In this document: positions 1-8,110 of the stretch, one piece after another | Layout of the letters: each line of letters opens with the position of its first letter | Numbering within the stretch: position 1 is the stretch's first letter | Origin: CAYRNY01 sp964425755 | GTDB taxonomy: Bacteria > Chloroflexota > Anaerolineae > Aggregatilineales > Aggregatilineaceae | Direction: 5' to 3' | NCBI GenBank assembly: GCA_964425755.1 | Contig: CAYRNY010000001.1 | Coordinates: forward strand, 124,001 to 188,000 | Length of the DNA: 64,000 bases | The notes under the pieces: model-generated | Database searches by the model: none | Told to the model about the DNA's origin: nothing | What the model saw: only the letters and a program-made list of their open reading frames with translations | Translations under genes and position numbers: made by a program

Positions 1-285
1 GAGCATCTGCTCGACCTGCTCATCACCGCGCTGGCGTGCTTCTTCGATCACTTTCTGACCTTCAGTGCGCGCCTGGCGCAGCAGTTCATCGCGTTCGCGC
101 TCAGCGTTGGCGCGGGCTTCTTCCGCTGCCCGCTGGTCTTCCATGCCCTTCGCGATGCGTTCAGCGCGCTCATCGAGCATGTCCGTCACACGCGGCCAGA
201 CCAGGCGAGCCAGCAAGAAGAAAACCAGCCCGAAGTTAACCACCTGCGCGATGAAAAACCCTAGATTAATGCCTAATGCGTCCAC
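1..285 (-). CDS. atpF: ATP synthase F0 subunit b, 3'-truncated by window edge
   Basis: Peripheral-stalk b subunit of the F-type ATP synthase; it links membrane subunit a to the F1 head. The first 95 codons are present: a short start, one hydrophobic segment (about residues 5-30, with the GFFIAQVVNFGLVFFLLA run), then a charged, Ala/Glu/Arg-rich helix typical of the b dimerisation coiled coil. The start is a GTG at 285-283, preceded by an AGGAGGG ribosome site 5 nt upstream, so no longer ATG start is needed. It lies 19 nt downstream of atpE in the same operon. The C-terminal part and any following atpH/atpA genes are outside the window. Confidence 0.9.
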   Translation of the reverse strand, partial: MDALGINLGFFIAQVVNFGLVFFLLARLVWPRVTDMLDERAERIAKGMEDQRAAEEARANAERERDELLRQARTEGQKVIEEARQRGDEQVEQML

Positions 286-304
286 TCAACCCCTCCTGAC
301 GCGC

Positions 305-550
305 CTACAGCACGAACAGGATGATCAAGGCCACGACCAGCGCGTAAATCGCGACAGCCTCAGCAAACGCGATACCCAGGATCATGTTCGTCGTGATCTG
401 GCCGGACGCCTCCGGGTTACGGCCAATCGCATTCATTGCGCCCTGTACCAGCATGCCGATACCGATACCGGGGCCAATCACGCCGATCATCACCAAACCG
501 GCTCCGAGGGCCTTTGCCGCGGTCACAAGATCGGTGCCATTAATTTCCAT
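305..550 (-). CDS. atpE: ATP synthase F0 subunit c
   Basis: Proteolipid ring subunit, 81 residues, two transmembrane helices. The first helix carries the glycine pattern GPGIGIGM (residues 26-33), the polar loop has R44-N45-P46, and the ion-binding carboxylate is E64 in AFAEAVAIY. I do not see the extra glutamine that marks many sodium-binding rings, so proton coupling is the default reading (inference). An AGGAGG site precedes the ATG at 550. It sits between atpB (171 nt upstream) and atpF (19 nt downstream), the standard a-c-b order. Confidence 0.96.
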   Translation of the reverse strand: MEINGTDLVTAAKALGAGLVMIGVIGPGIGIGMLVQGAMNAIGRNPEASGQITTNMILGIAFAEAVAIYALVVALIILFVL

Positions 551-721
551 GAATGAAGTCCTCCTGATTATGGTCCGTGTGTCTCGTCAGAGTTTGTTAG
601 CTTGAAGTCACCGGTCCCCCGTGGCAGCTGGATGCGCCAGGACGAACAACCGACAACTGATTGATCGTGGTACAACCGGGCGATACGCCCCGCCTTCAAC
701 CATACGGTTACTACCAGGATT

Positions 722-2077
722 TTAGTGATGTTCTTCTTCGCCGTGCCCGTGCCCTTCCATCGCCATCGCAGCAAAAACCAGCAGCAGGATTGCGAAGACG
801 AACGCCTGGATCAGCCCAATAAACAGTTCAAGCGCGTACACGCCTGCAGGTACTAGCATCGACACGAGGAACGACATCACGAACAACAACACGCCGCCCG
901 CGAACAGGTTGCCAAAGAGACGAAAGCCGAAACTGAGCACCTTTGCCACTTCAGTGATAATCTCCAGCAACCCGACAATAAAGTCCATAACACCCATCGG
1001 GTTCTTGGCGGCGTTTTCCAGCGCGGGAGTGTTCACGAACTTGGTGAAATAGCCCATCCCGAGTGACCGCACACCGAAAACCTGGACCGCCACAACTGCC
1101 AGCAGACCCAGCCCGAGTGTCAGATTCAGGTCGGTCGCCGCGCCGCGCACAAATGGCGTGACAACGTACAAATCATCGCGCCAATACGGATCGTACACGA
1201 CCATATCGGCCAGTTCTTCAGGCGAATGGGCGGGATGCTCAGCATGCGTATCTTCTGCGGCGGTGTCCTCATGGGCCGCGTCCGCGTCTGCAGCCTCGCC
1301 TTCGCCCTCAGCCTCCGGAGCGCCCATCTCGGCTTCCAGCGCCGCCAGCGTCGCGGCGTAGACCGCATCGGGATCGCCACCCTGACTGAGCAAAAAATCA
1401 GCCAGTGTGCCGCCGTTGCCGACGTCATCTTTCCACGAAAGGGCTGCGCGGTCCAGCAGCGTGATCGCCTCAGCGAGCGCGATCTCACGCGCCTGATCCA
1501 GCGCCGGGTCAACATGGCCTTCTTCCCTGTCATGGCAGGCCTCGTAGTTCTGCTCGGTGGCGCGGATGCCGGAATCCAGTGGCTCAGTCACTTCGAGCGT
1601 GATCCCACGCTTGGCATACCCATTCACGCCTTCGTGGGCGCAGTGCATCAGGCCGATGCTCTCAGCGCCGGGAACCAGCTTCACCCAGTTTGCCACCAGC
1701 AGGAACAAAAAAATGGTCGCCATCAAGGGAAAGATCGTGCGTGCATTGCGGCCCGCTGTCGATTTTGCCAGCCCGTACAGCGCGTCCGTCAGGACCTCAA
1801 ACAGCCCCTGCGTCCGGCCCGGGACCTCTTTCAGGTTGCGCACCGCAGCATACACAAATACCAATACGATTATGTCGGCAACCACGGTGCCGATAAGCGT
1901 ATTGGTTACCGTCAGGCCCTCAACCCCCAGAAAATTCTCCCAAACGACCTCACCAGGAACCATGATCACGGGCAGCGCCACCGCCACACCTGCTTCGGGC
2001 ATCAACACAAATGGGATGATGCCACAGGCGACAACAGCGACCGCGATCGTTCCCAACAGGATTAGCACACCTTTCAA
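722..2077 (-). CDS. atpB: ATP synthase F0 subunit a with a large acidic/His-rich insertion
   Basis: Membrane subunit a, forming the two proton half-channels against the c ring. The family core is clear: NWVKLVPG near residue 130, TDLNLTLG near 315, the essential arginine R386 in FRLFGNLF, and ELFIGLIQAFVFAIL near 417. At 451 residues it is far longer than the usual 230-290. The extra length is mostly about residues 142-306, a soluble segment rich in Ala, Glu, Asp and His between core helices; the C-terminus also ends in a His/Glu tail. Translation probably starts at TTG (2077-2075), since AAGGAG lies 8 nt upstream and the codon overlaps the previous stop as TTGA. Confidence 0.93.
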   Translation of the reverse strand: MKGVLILLGTIAVAVVACGIIPFVLMPEAGVAVALPVIMVPGEVVWENFLGVEGLTVTNTLIGTVVADIIVLVFVYAAVRNLKEVPGRTQGLFEVLTDALYGLAKSTAGRNARTIFPLMATIFLFLLVANWVKLVPGAESIGLMHCAHEGVNGYAKRGITLEVTEPLDSGIRATEQNYEACHDREEGHVDPALDQAREIALAEAITLLDRAALSWKDDVGNGGTLADFLLSQGGDPDAVYAATLAALEAEMGAPEAEGEGEAADADAAHEDTAAEDTHAEHPAHSPEELADMVVYDPYWRDDLYVVTPFVRGAATDLNLTLGLGLLAVVAVQVFGVRSLGMGYFTKFVNTPALENAAKNPMGVMDFIVGLLEIITEVAKVLSFGFRLFGNLFAGGVLLFVMSFLVSMLVPAGVYALELFIGLIQAFVFAILLLVFAAMAMEGHGHGEEEHH

Positions 2078-2625
2078 GCGTTCTTCTCCTTCGTCAACAC
2101 GTCTTCAGCCGATCCGTCGGAAGCCGCAGGCGATGTATCCGCCGCCGAAGGGTGTTTGATCGCTGCGACCGAACCAAGCATTAGCCTGATCATCGCGTAG
2201 AGGCTCACAGGGACCGCCACCAGAATCAGGCCAATTGTAAACACCGGGTGCGTATCCAGTCGTGCGTCCAGGAACATCCCGGCGAACATGCCCGCGAAGA
2301 TAAGGATGACCGACGTACACCCCGCTTGCCCGGCAACGCTCGCCAGAGCAAGGTTCCGCACGTAGTCGGGATTCTGTGGCCGGCGATCCATCAGCAACGT
2401 CCTGCGGACTGTCCCGTAGAGCGCGCCGGGCACGCTCAAGATAACCAGGCCCACGCTGAACACAGGATGCAAATTGAAAACCAGAAAATCGAGCAGCATC
2501 CCTGCGCCGGCGGCCAGCACAACCAGCGCGACCCCTGTCATGCCGGGTTCGCCTAAGAGAATCTGAAGCGCATTGCGTTGGAAGGCGCGCTGGCGTGGCA
2601 CTTGCGTTGCACGGCTGGGCTGCAT
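2074..2625 (-). CDS. Tandem AtpI/AtpZ-like membrane protein
   Basis: First gene of the ATP synthase operon, 183 residues. It contains two similar units, each with two hydrophobic helices joined by a short 'D-x-x-x-x-x-x-HPVF-x-x-GL' loop: about residues 30-75 (LDFLVFNLHPVFSVGL) and about residues 95-145 (LDARLDTHPVFTIGL). Single-unit proteins of this kind (AtpI/AtpZ) precede atpB in many operons and are proposed to help c-ring assembly or Mg2+ uptake. The duplication is directly visible; the function is by family and position. The last residues are Ser/Ala/Asp rich and soluble. It overlaps the atpB start by 4 nt, suggesting translational coupling. Confidence 0.75.
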   Translation of the reverse strand: MQPSRATQVPRQRAFQRNALQILLGEPGMTGVALVVLAAGAGMLLDFLVFNLHPVFSVGLVILSVPGALYGTVRRTLLMDRRPQNPDYVRNLALASVAGQAGCTSVILIFAGMFAGMFLDARLDTHPVFTIGLILVAVPVSLYAMIRLMLGSVAAIKHPSAADTSPAASDGSAEDVLTKEKNA

Positions 2626-2702
2626 TGAATTCAGTGTCCTGGTGCGCGTCTGCAGGGGAAAAATGTGCTATTAAGTATCCCCAATATGTGCCTTATTGCA
2701 CA

Positions 2703-2731
2703 AGCCTAGCAGAGTCAACGGAAATTGTCAA
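2703..2731 (-). promoter_or_regulatory. Sigma70-type promoter of the ATP synthase operon
   Basis: On the minus strand a perfect -35 TTGACA (2731-2726), a 17-nt spacer ending in TGC, and a -10 TAGGCT (2708-2703) form an extended -10 promoter about 80 nt before the first operon ATG. The 328-nt gap 2626-2953 is otherwise AT-rich and non-coding; its right half presumably also holds the divergent thioredoxin promoter, but I see no convincing hexamers for that one. Confidence 0.7.
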
Positions 2732-2953
2732 AAAATCAACTCAAAAATATGGAAATTCCTCGCCTGCCATCGCCGCCACCTGATCGCGGCCTGCTGTGCT
2801 GTGCCGCCGACTTCTAACGCAGATTTGACACACGCCGGACGGTCCAGATGCATCAAAGTATATTAGGAAAATCAGAAAATTGCGATTCGCGACAGCCGCA
2901 CGAGGCGATGGGCGGCTGATCGCTGGCAACGGAGAGATGCAGGAGGGTAACCG

Positions 2954-3679
2954 ATGCCGACGTTCGACACCCCGCTGAACACAAACGACCACAGCATCGA
3001 CCGCGTGCTAACTGCCGGGCTGCCGGTGGTGCTGGTGATCTATCGTGGGACGCTCAGCCCCGCGCTGGACGACGCGCTCAAACAGGTCGCCAAGGCCGAA
3101 GCGGGCGATCTGCTGGTTGCGAAGCTGGACGCCGCCGACAATCCGCTGACTGCCGCGCGTGCCGGGGGCCAACTGCCCGCGCTGATCGCATATCGAAACG
3201 GCGAGGAAGTGGCCCGCGCTTCAGGCATCGACGCGGCGACTCTGCACGGGTACGCGGCGTTCGTGTTGGGCCGGGGGCCGCGCCCGGTGACACAACCGCA
3301 GAGCGCCCCACCCCGCAGCACCAACGGCAGCGGGCGCCGCGCCGCGCCATCCGCGCCCGTCACGGTGACGGATGCGACGTTCCAGCGCGACGTCGTCGAG
3401 AGCGATCTGCCGGTGCTGGTTGACCTGTGGGCACCCTGGTGCGGACCGTGCCGCATGATCGCGCCGGTCGTCGAGAAGCTCGCGCGCGAGTACGCCGGGC
3501 GTTTGAAAGTGGCGAAGCTGAACGTGGACGAGAATCCACAAACCGCGCTGCGGTTCCAGGTGCAGGGCATCCCGACGCTGTTGATCTTCCGGGGCGGGCA
3601 GGTGGTGGACCGCATCGTTGGGGCGGCCCCGGAGCCGCAACTCCGCAGCCGGGTAGAGTCGGTGCTGCGCGTGCGCTGA
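2954..3679 (+). CDS. Tandem thioredoxin-fold protein
   Basis: A 241-residue protein with two thioredoxin-like domains. The N-terminal domain (about residues 15-105) keeps the fold signature (LPVVLVIYRG, then LPALIAYRNGEEV) but has no CXXC motif. A Pro/Ser/Arg-rich linker follows (about 110-130). The C-terminal domain (about 133-241) is a standard thioredoxin with W162-C-G-P-C166 and the cis-proline segment GIPTLLIF. There is no signal peptide, so it should be cytosolic. The active domain should reduce disulfides; the N-terminal domain may bind substrates, as in CnoX-like chaperedoxins, but this one lacks their TPR part (inference). An AGGAGG site lies before the ATG. Confidence 0.88.
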   Translation: MPTFDTPLNTNDHSIDRVLTAGLPVVLVIYRGTLSPALDDALKQVAKAEAGDLLVAKLDAADNPLTAARAGGQLPALIAYRNGEEVARASGIDAATLHGYAAFVLGRGPRPVTQPQSAPPRSTNGSGRRAAPSAPVTVTDATFQRDVVESDLPVLVDLWAPWCGPCRMIAPVVEKLAREYAGRLKVAKLNVDENPQTALRFQVQGIPTLLIFRGGQVVDRIVGAAPEPQLRSRVESVLRVR

Positions 3680-3696
3680 TTTGCAGCGCGCATTGT

Positions 3697-3776
3697 GGCC
3701 TCACCCCGCCGGGCATAGCCCGGACTTCGCGCCTGCGGCGCGAAGCGCGCAACATAAGTTGCGCCGGGGTGAGGCC
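3697..3776. repeat. Perfect nested palindrome folding as a four-way cloverleaf
   Basis: An 80-nt intergenic element between two convergent genes. The outer arms 3697-3708 and 3765-3776 are perfectly complementary over 12 bp. Inside are three perfect hairpins in a row: 3709-3714/3718-3723 (6 bp, 3-nt loop), 3725-3733/3737-3745 (9 bp, 3-nt loop) and 3747-3753/3758-3764 (7 bp, 4-nt loop). Only two bases, 3724 and 3746, plus the loops stay unpaired. No flanking duplication or ORF is evident. It may be a REP/MITE-like element, a bidirectional terminator or a structured RNA; the class is unknown to me. Confidence 0.75.
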
Positions 3777-3807
3777 CGCGCCCCCGTCACAACGAACGGC
3801 GTCACCG

Positions 3808-3963
3808 CTACTCTTGATCGGCCAGGTGCTGCTGATACTTCTTCCAGCCGGGGCACCACGTGGTATGCCAGCGCCACAACCGCGCGACAAGCGACCGCGG
3901 GTTCTGCTCCGCGCGCCGGCGCAGCCCGCATGTTTCGCAGGGAAACGTTTTCTGTTCGGCCAT
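3808..3963 (-). CDS. Small Cys/Trp-rich protein (51 aa), putative zinc-binding
   Basis: A short ORF starting at ATG 3963 and ending TAG 3808. Its 51 residues open with an FPCETCGLRRRAEQNP segment and continue with LWRWHTTWCPGWKKYQ, so it has a CxxC pair and a later His/Cys pair that could form one small zinc site. The composition (Trp, Arg, Cys) is not that of a random GC-rich frame. A GAGG element lies 11 nt before the start. I believe similar short proteins occur as conserved hypotheticals in other bacteria, but I cannot search. Function unknown; nucleic-acid binding is a guess from the basic charge. Confidence 0.65.
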   Translation of the reverse strand: MAEQKTFPCETCGLRRRAEQNPRSLVARLWRWHTTWCPGWKKYQQHLADQE

Positions 3964-4095
3964 CACTCGCACATCCTCATGCTACGCAAACACTGTCACC
4001 AGCCTAGCACAAATGACATAGCGCCTGCAGTGCCAATCGACGCTATTCCCGGCCCCGACAGTCCTGCCCCGCGACGGCACAACAGCAACAAATTC

Positions 4096-4104
4096 TGATA
4101 TAAT
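4096..4104 (+). promoter_or_regulatory. Extended -10 promoter element
   Basis: TGATATAAT matches the extended -10 consensus (TGn plus a perfect TATAAT at 4099-4104) about 44 nt before the ATG at 4148. No good -35 is visible, which is common when TGn is present. Confidence 0.55.
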
Positions 4105-4147
4105 GCGGGTAACACTCGTATAGACACAGGGAGGATGGGAGGGACCG

Positions 4148-4804
4148 ATGGATCAGCAGCAGGTCAATCGCGAACGGCTGCGGCGTGAAATCGCCTACCA
4201 GGTCGCGGACTTGCGCAAAGCCCAGGGCCGGCGGCTGCACCGGCTCCGCGACGAGCTACGCTACTCGCCGCTGCCTGCGAGCCAGCTAGACCTCATCTTT
4301 TCTGACACAACCCAACGCTGGGACGAAGCCTTCACACGCCTCGAACACGAGCTAATCGCCCAGAGTGACCGCCTGCTCGCCGGCGGCACGGCCTACCAGA
4401 CGGTGCGCACGGAGCTAATGCGGCTCGCCACGACCACCCTGCATAACCTGCTCGACACCGACCTCGCGCCCGGCGGCGACGCGCTGTGCACCCCACAGGA
4501 ACGCGTCCTGTTCCAGGCCGCGCGCGGCTGGAACGGCGTGCTGATCGTCGCGCTGATCGCGGCAATCGTGGGGGCCGCGACCGGGGCGTTCAGCGTGATT
4601 GCAGCCGTTGCGATCGCGGGGATCGCGGCGCTGGTCCGCGTGCTGCTGTACCTGCTCTGCGCGTGGCGCAGCCGCGCGTCACAGTATCGTCTCACCGCTT
4701 TGACGGCTCACCTGAACCGCGCCACAGCGAAATTCTGCACCGAACTCGAACGCCTGCCGGATGCACTGGGGCACACGTTCGAGGAACAGCGCAGCACGGC
4801 CTGA
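4148..4804 (+). CDS. Conserved-type membrane protein, unknown function
   Basis: A 218-residue protein I do not recognise. The first 110 residues are hydrophilic, rich in Arg, Gln and Leu and likely helical. A hydrophobic pair of segments follows (about 120-165, LIVALIAAIVGAATGAFSVI then AIAGIAALVRVLLYLL), giving a membrane hairpin, and then a basic soluble tail. GGAGG lies upstream of the ATG and the extended -10 at 4096 precedes it. It is a single gene converging on the nuo operon, with which it shares the hairpin at 4827-4849. Glycine-rich hairpins of this kind occur in membrane-associating proteins, but no function can be assigned. Confidence 0.7.
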   Translation: MDQQQVNRERLRREIAYQVADLRKAQGRRLHRLRDELRYSPLPASQLDLIFSDTTQRWDEAFTRLEHELIAQSDRLLAGGTAYQTVRTELMRLATTTLHNLLDTDLAPGGDALCTPQERVLFQAARGWNGVLIVALIAAIVGAATGAFSVIAAVAIAGIAALVRVLLYLLCAWRSRASQYRLTALTAHLNRATAKFCTELERLPDALGHTFEEQRSTA

Positions 4805-4822
4805 GCGATCCACGCCCGAATC

Positions 4823-4849
4823 AAAACAGGGGCGCGTAGAACGCCCCTG
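4823..4849 (-). terminator. Terminator at the 3' end of the nuo operon
   Basis: An 8-bp perfect stem (4827-4834 with 4842-4849, 7-nt loop) is followed on the minus strand by TTTT, 42 nt after the nuoN stop. It may also stop the converging plus-strand gene, although the T-run on that side is weak. The same stem core recurs at 59963 and 62263. Confidence 0.75.
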
Positions 4850-4890
4850 ATTCACAGCTATACCTTTGATCGCCGTCATGCTGCCCGGCG

Positions 4891-6423
4891 CTATAGTGCC
4901 ACGTAAAGCGCCTGCGCCGCCTCGACCGCCCAGTCCCACAGCGGCGACACCAGGATCGTGCCGAACAGCAGCACGCCCGCCACGCCGATGCCCAACGCCC
5001 ACGTGTACGGCGTTGAGACCGGGACCGGCTCGTCTTCGTGCTCGCTGCGCTCCATGTACATCACCTTGACGATGATCAGGTAGTAGTACAGCCCGATGAT
5101 CACGTTCACGATACCAACCAGCGCCAGCCACTCAAGACCGGCATCCACCGCCGCGCGGAACAGCAAGAACTTGCCCACGAAGCCCGCCGCCGGGGGAATC
5201 CCCGCCAGCGACAGCAGCGCCAGCGTCATCGCCAGCGCCAGCCAGGGCGCGCGCCGGCTCAGCCCCGCCAGGTCTTTGATCTCCTCGCTGCCCGACGCGT
5301 TGGCGAAGATGATCACCACCGCGAAAGCCAGCGTATTGCTCAGCACGTACATGAACATGTAGAACGCGACCGCCGCCACGCCGTCGCCGCTCCTGTCCGT
5401 CGCGATGGCCGCCACGCCGATCAGCGTGTAACCCGCGTGGGCGATGGTCGAATAGGCCAGCAGGCGTTTGATGTTGCCCTGGACCAGCGCCATCACGTTG
5501 CCCAAGGTCATCGAGAGCACCGCCAGCACCGCCGCCAGCTGCACCCAGAGCGCGCTGTAGTCCGTCACCGCTTCGACCGCGCCCGACACCTGGACCAGGT
5601 TGGCAGGCGGAAAAACCGCCAGCAAGAAGCGCACCAGCAGCGCGAAGCTCGCCGCCTTGCTCGCCGTGCTCAGCAACGACGTGATCGGCGTCGGCGCGCC
5701 CTGGTAGACATCCGGAGTCCAGAAGTGGAACGGCACGGCGCTGATCTTAAACCCGAAGCCCACCGCCACCAGCGACAGCGCCAACACGACCGCCGGGTCG
5801 CCTAACCCGCCGGTAGCAATGATGCGCCCCAGTTCGTAGATGTTCGTCTTCCCGGTGAACCCGTACACCAGCGACAGGCCATACAGCGACACCGCCGACG
5901 CAAACGCGCCGAACAGGAAGTACTTCAGCCCGGCCTCGGTACTGAAGTCGTCGTCGCGCAGGTAGCCCGCCAGCATATACAGCGTGATCGAGAGCGTCTC
6001 CAGCGCCAGAAAGATCATGATCAGGTCCGAGGCGGCAGCCGTCAGGCTCGCGCCGATCACCGACACGATCAGGATCGCGTAGAAGTCACCGCGCAGCCGT
6101 AACTGCTGGATGCCCATCGTGATCAGGCAGCTTAACCCGCCCGCGATGATCACCATCACGCGGAAGATGCGCGCCAGCTCATCGTTGCGCACCATCCCCC
6201 CCAGCACAAGTTGATCGGACAGTTCATCGCCGGCTGGCATGCCAAACAGCCACACCAGCCCCGCGATCCCTAGCAGGCCAAACCCGGCAAGGTAGCCGAT
6301 CGCCTGACGCTGGCGCTTGCCCCACACCACATCGAGGACCAGCACGGCAACCGCCAGGGCCGCCATCAGAATTTCCGGTAAAATAGCGATTACGCTCGCC
6401 TGGGCGTCGGTTGAGAAATTCAA
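4891..6423 (-). CDS. nuoN: NADH-quinone oxidoreductase subunit N
   Basis: Antiporter-like membrane subunit of complex I, about 510 residues and 14 helices, translocating protons during NADH:quinone electron transfer. Key features: the TM5 glutamate in FLALETLSITLYM, the TM7 lysine in GFGFKISAVPFHFW, the PDVYQGAPTP loop, and KRLLAYSTIAHAGY. I choose the TTG at 6423-6421 as start because GGGAGG precedes it by 5 nt and the next frame begins 1 nt after the nuoM stop; a TTG at 6447 would overlap nuoM. It is the last gene of the operon. Confidence 0.95.
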   Translation of the reverse strand: MNFSTDAQASVIAILPEILMAALAVAVLVLDVVWGKRQRQAIGYLAGFGLLGIAGLVWLFGMPAGDELSDQLVLGGMVRNDELARIFRVMVIIAGGLSCLITMGIQQLRLRGDFYAILIVSVIGASLTAAASDLIMIFLALETLSITLYMLAGYLRDDDFSTEAGLKYFLFGAFASAVSLYGLSLVYGFTGKTNIYELGRIIATGGLGDPAVVLALSLVAVGFGFKISAVPFHFWTPDVYQGAPTPITSLLSTASKAASFALLVRFLLAVFPPANLVQVSGAVEAVTDYSALWVQLAAVLAVLSMTLGNVMALVQGNIKRLLAYSTIAHAGYTLIGVAAIATDRSGDGVAAVAFYMFMYVLSNTLAFAVVIIFANASGSEEIKDLAGLSRRAPWLALAMTLALLSLAGIPPAAGFVGKFLLFRAAVDAGLEWLALVGIVNVIIGLYYYLIIVKVMYMERSEHEDEPVPVSTPYTWALGIGVAGVLLFGTILVSPLWDWAVEAAQALYVAL

Positions 6424-6424
6424 C

Positions 6425-8074
6425 TTACCCTCCCAGTATCGACACAATCGGCTTGACGCCCGATTCGATCATCGGGGCCATCAGCCGGGGATACACACCA
6501 AGCGCGATCAGCCAGAACACCAGGATGGTCAACGCGACCTTGTCATACACCGTGATCGGCGTGACCTCCGGGAAGCGGTCCCGGTTGAACTCACCGAAGA
6601 AGACCTGCCCCACGACGCGCAGCACATACGCCGCCGTGATCACGATGCCAAGCACCGCGACCAGCGCGATCGCGCCGTAGTAGTCGAACGTCTCGGTGAA
6701 CCATGCGCTGTGCGGCAGGAAGTCCGGCCCGTCCCACAGCCCGACGAAAATCGGGAACTCGGCCACAAACCCGCTCAGCCCTGGCATGCCCATGCTGACG
6801 AAACCGCCGACGATAAACGCCAGCGCGACCAGCGGCAATTTCTGGACGAACCCGCCCAGGCTGGGGATGTCACGCGTGTGTGCGCGGTCGTAGACCATCC
6901 CGACACAGGCGAAGAATAGCGCCGTCATGATCCCGTGCGAGAACATTTGCAGCCCCGCGCCGGTCATGCCGGTCACGTTCATCGTGGCAAACCCCATGCT
7001 CACCAGCCCCATGTGGCTGACCGAGCTGAAACCAATAACGTACTTGAAGTCACGCTGCCGCATCGCGATCAGCGCCCCGTAGACCACGTTGATCAACGTC
7101 AGGAAGATGATCCAGGGCAGGTGCACACGCGCCCCGTCAGGCATCAACTGCACGCCCGCGCGCAGCGCCGCGAACGCGCCCAGCTTCATCAGCACGCCCG
7201 CGTGGATCATCGACACGGCAGTCGGCGCGGCGACGTGACCGTCCGGCGACCAGTTATGGAACGGCCACACACCCGCCAGCACCCCGAACCCGATGAACAC
7301 CACCGGGAACCAGATACGCGCGGTCGTCGCGCCGGCCCACACACTGGAGAATTCCTGGTCAAACACGCCCTGCTGCGCCGCCAGGCTCAGGTCCACAAAG
7401 TCAAAACTGTAGACCCCGGTGGCCTCGCCTGCCTTGAAGTACAGCACCAGGATGCCGATCAGCGCGAACACCGACCCGACCAGGATGTAAAGCGTCAGCT
7501 TCATCGCGGCGTACTGGCGCGTTTCCACCCACCCCCAGATCACGATCAGGAAGTACATCGGGAAGATCGCCAGCTCGTAGAAGAAGAACAGCACGAATAA
7601 GTCCACCGCCACGAAGACCCCGAAGACGCCCGCCACCAGCAGCAAGAAGAACGCCATAAACTCGCGCGTGCGGTCCTCAATGCCCCAGGAGATCAACACC
7701 CCGGTGAACCCGGCCAGCGCCGTCAGCAGCACCATCGGCGCGCTGATACCGTCCACGCCAAGATGCCACGAGATGCCGACGGAATCGATCCACTTGACCC
7801 GGTCCTCGAACGCGAAATACGGCGCGACGGCCTCGTCTTGTGTGATCGTCCCGTCCTCAGCAGCGGCAGCGATCTCCTCCGCGCGGGCGTTGGCACCGTC
7901 GGTGTCATACCCGAAGAACACACCGAGCGCCAGCAACAGGACGATCCCCATCGTGGTCGCGGCGACGATGCGTGCCTGCTCTTTGGCCTCCTTCTTCAGC
8001 AGCAGAATCACGATCGCGCCGATGATGGGGGCCAGCACAATGCTGGTCAAAATACCGTTAAACGTTGTTTCCAT
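6425..8074 (-). CDS. nuoM: NADH-quinone oxidoreductase subunit M, variant copy
   Basis: One of two NuoM paralogues in this operon (549 residues). It has the TM5 glutamate in FFFYELAIFPMYFLI, an HNWSPDGHVAAPTAVSM loop, DFKYVIGFSSVSHMG and the late GFVAEF glutamate. By eye, the segment before WPFH reads GFGVLAGVWPFH where the other copy reads FLIKIPAWPFH, so the conserved TM7 lysine aligns with a hydrophobic residue here. The loop glutamate of EAPTAG is also alanine. This could change its proton pathway (inference). The start ATG at 8074 has AGGAGG upstream. Confidence 0.92.
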   Translation of the reverse strand: METTFNGILTSIVLAPIIGAIVILLLKKEAKEQARIVAATTMGIVLLLALGVFFGYDTDGANARAEEIAAAAEDGTITQDEAVAPYFAFEDRVKWIDSVGISWHLGVDGISAPMVLLTALAGFTGVLISWGIEDRTREFMAFFLLLVAGVFGVFVAVDLFVLFFFYELAIFPMYFLIVIWGWVETRQYAAMKLTLYILVGSVFALIGILVLYFKAGEATGVYSFDFVDLSLAAQQGVFDQEFSSVWAGATTARIWFPVVFIGFGVLAGVWPFHNWSPDGHVAAPTAVSMIHAGVLMKLGAFAALRAGVQLMPDGARVHLPWIIFLTLINVVYGALIAMRQRDFKYVIGFSSVSHMGLVSMGFATMNVTGMTGAGLQMFSHGIMTALFFACVGMVYDRAHTRDIPSLGGFVQKLPLVALAFIVGGFVSMGMPGLSGFVAEFPIFVGLWDGPDFLPHSAWFTETFDYYGAIALVAVLGIVITAAYVLRVVGQVFFGEFNRDRFPEVTPITVYDKVALTILVFWLIALGVYPRLMAPMIESGVKPIVSILGG

Positions 8075-8110
8075 ACACGATCCTCCTAATGGGTAGGAGT
8101 GTAAAGCCTA

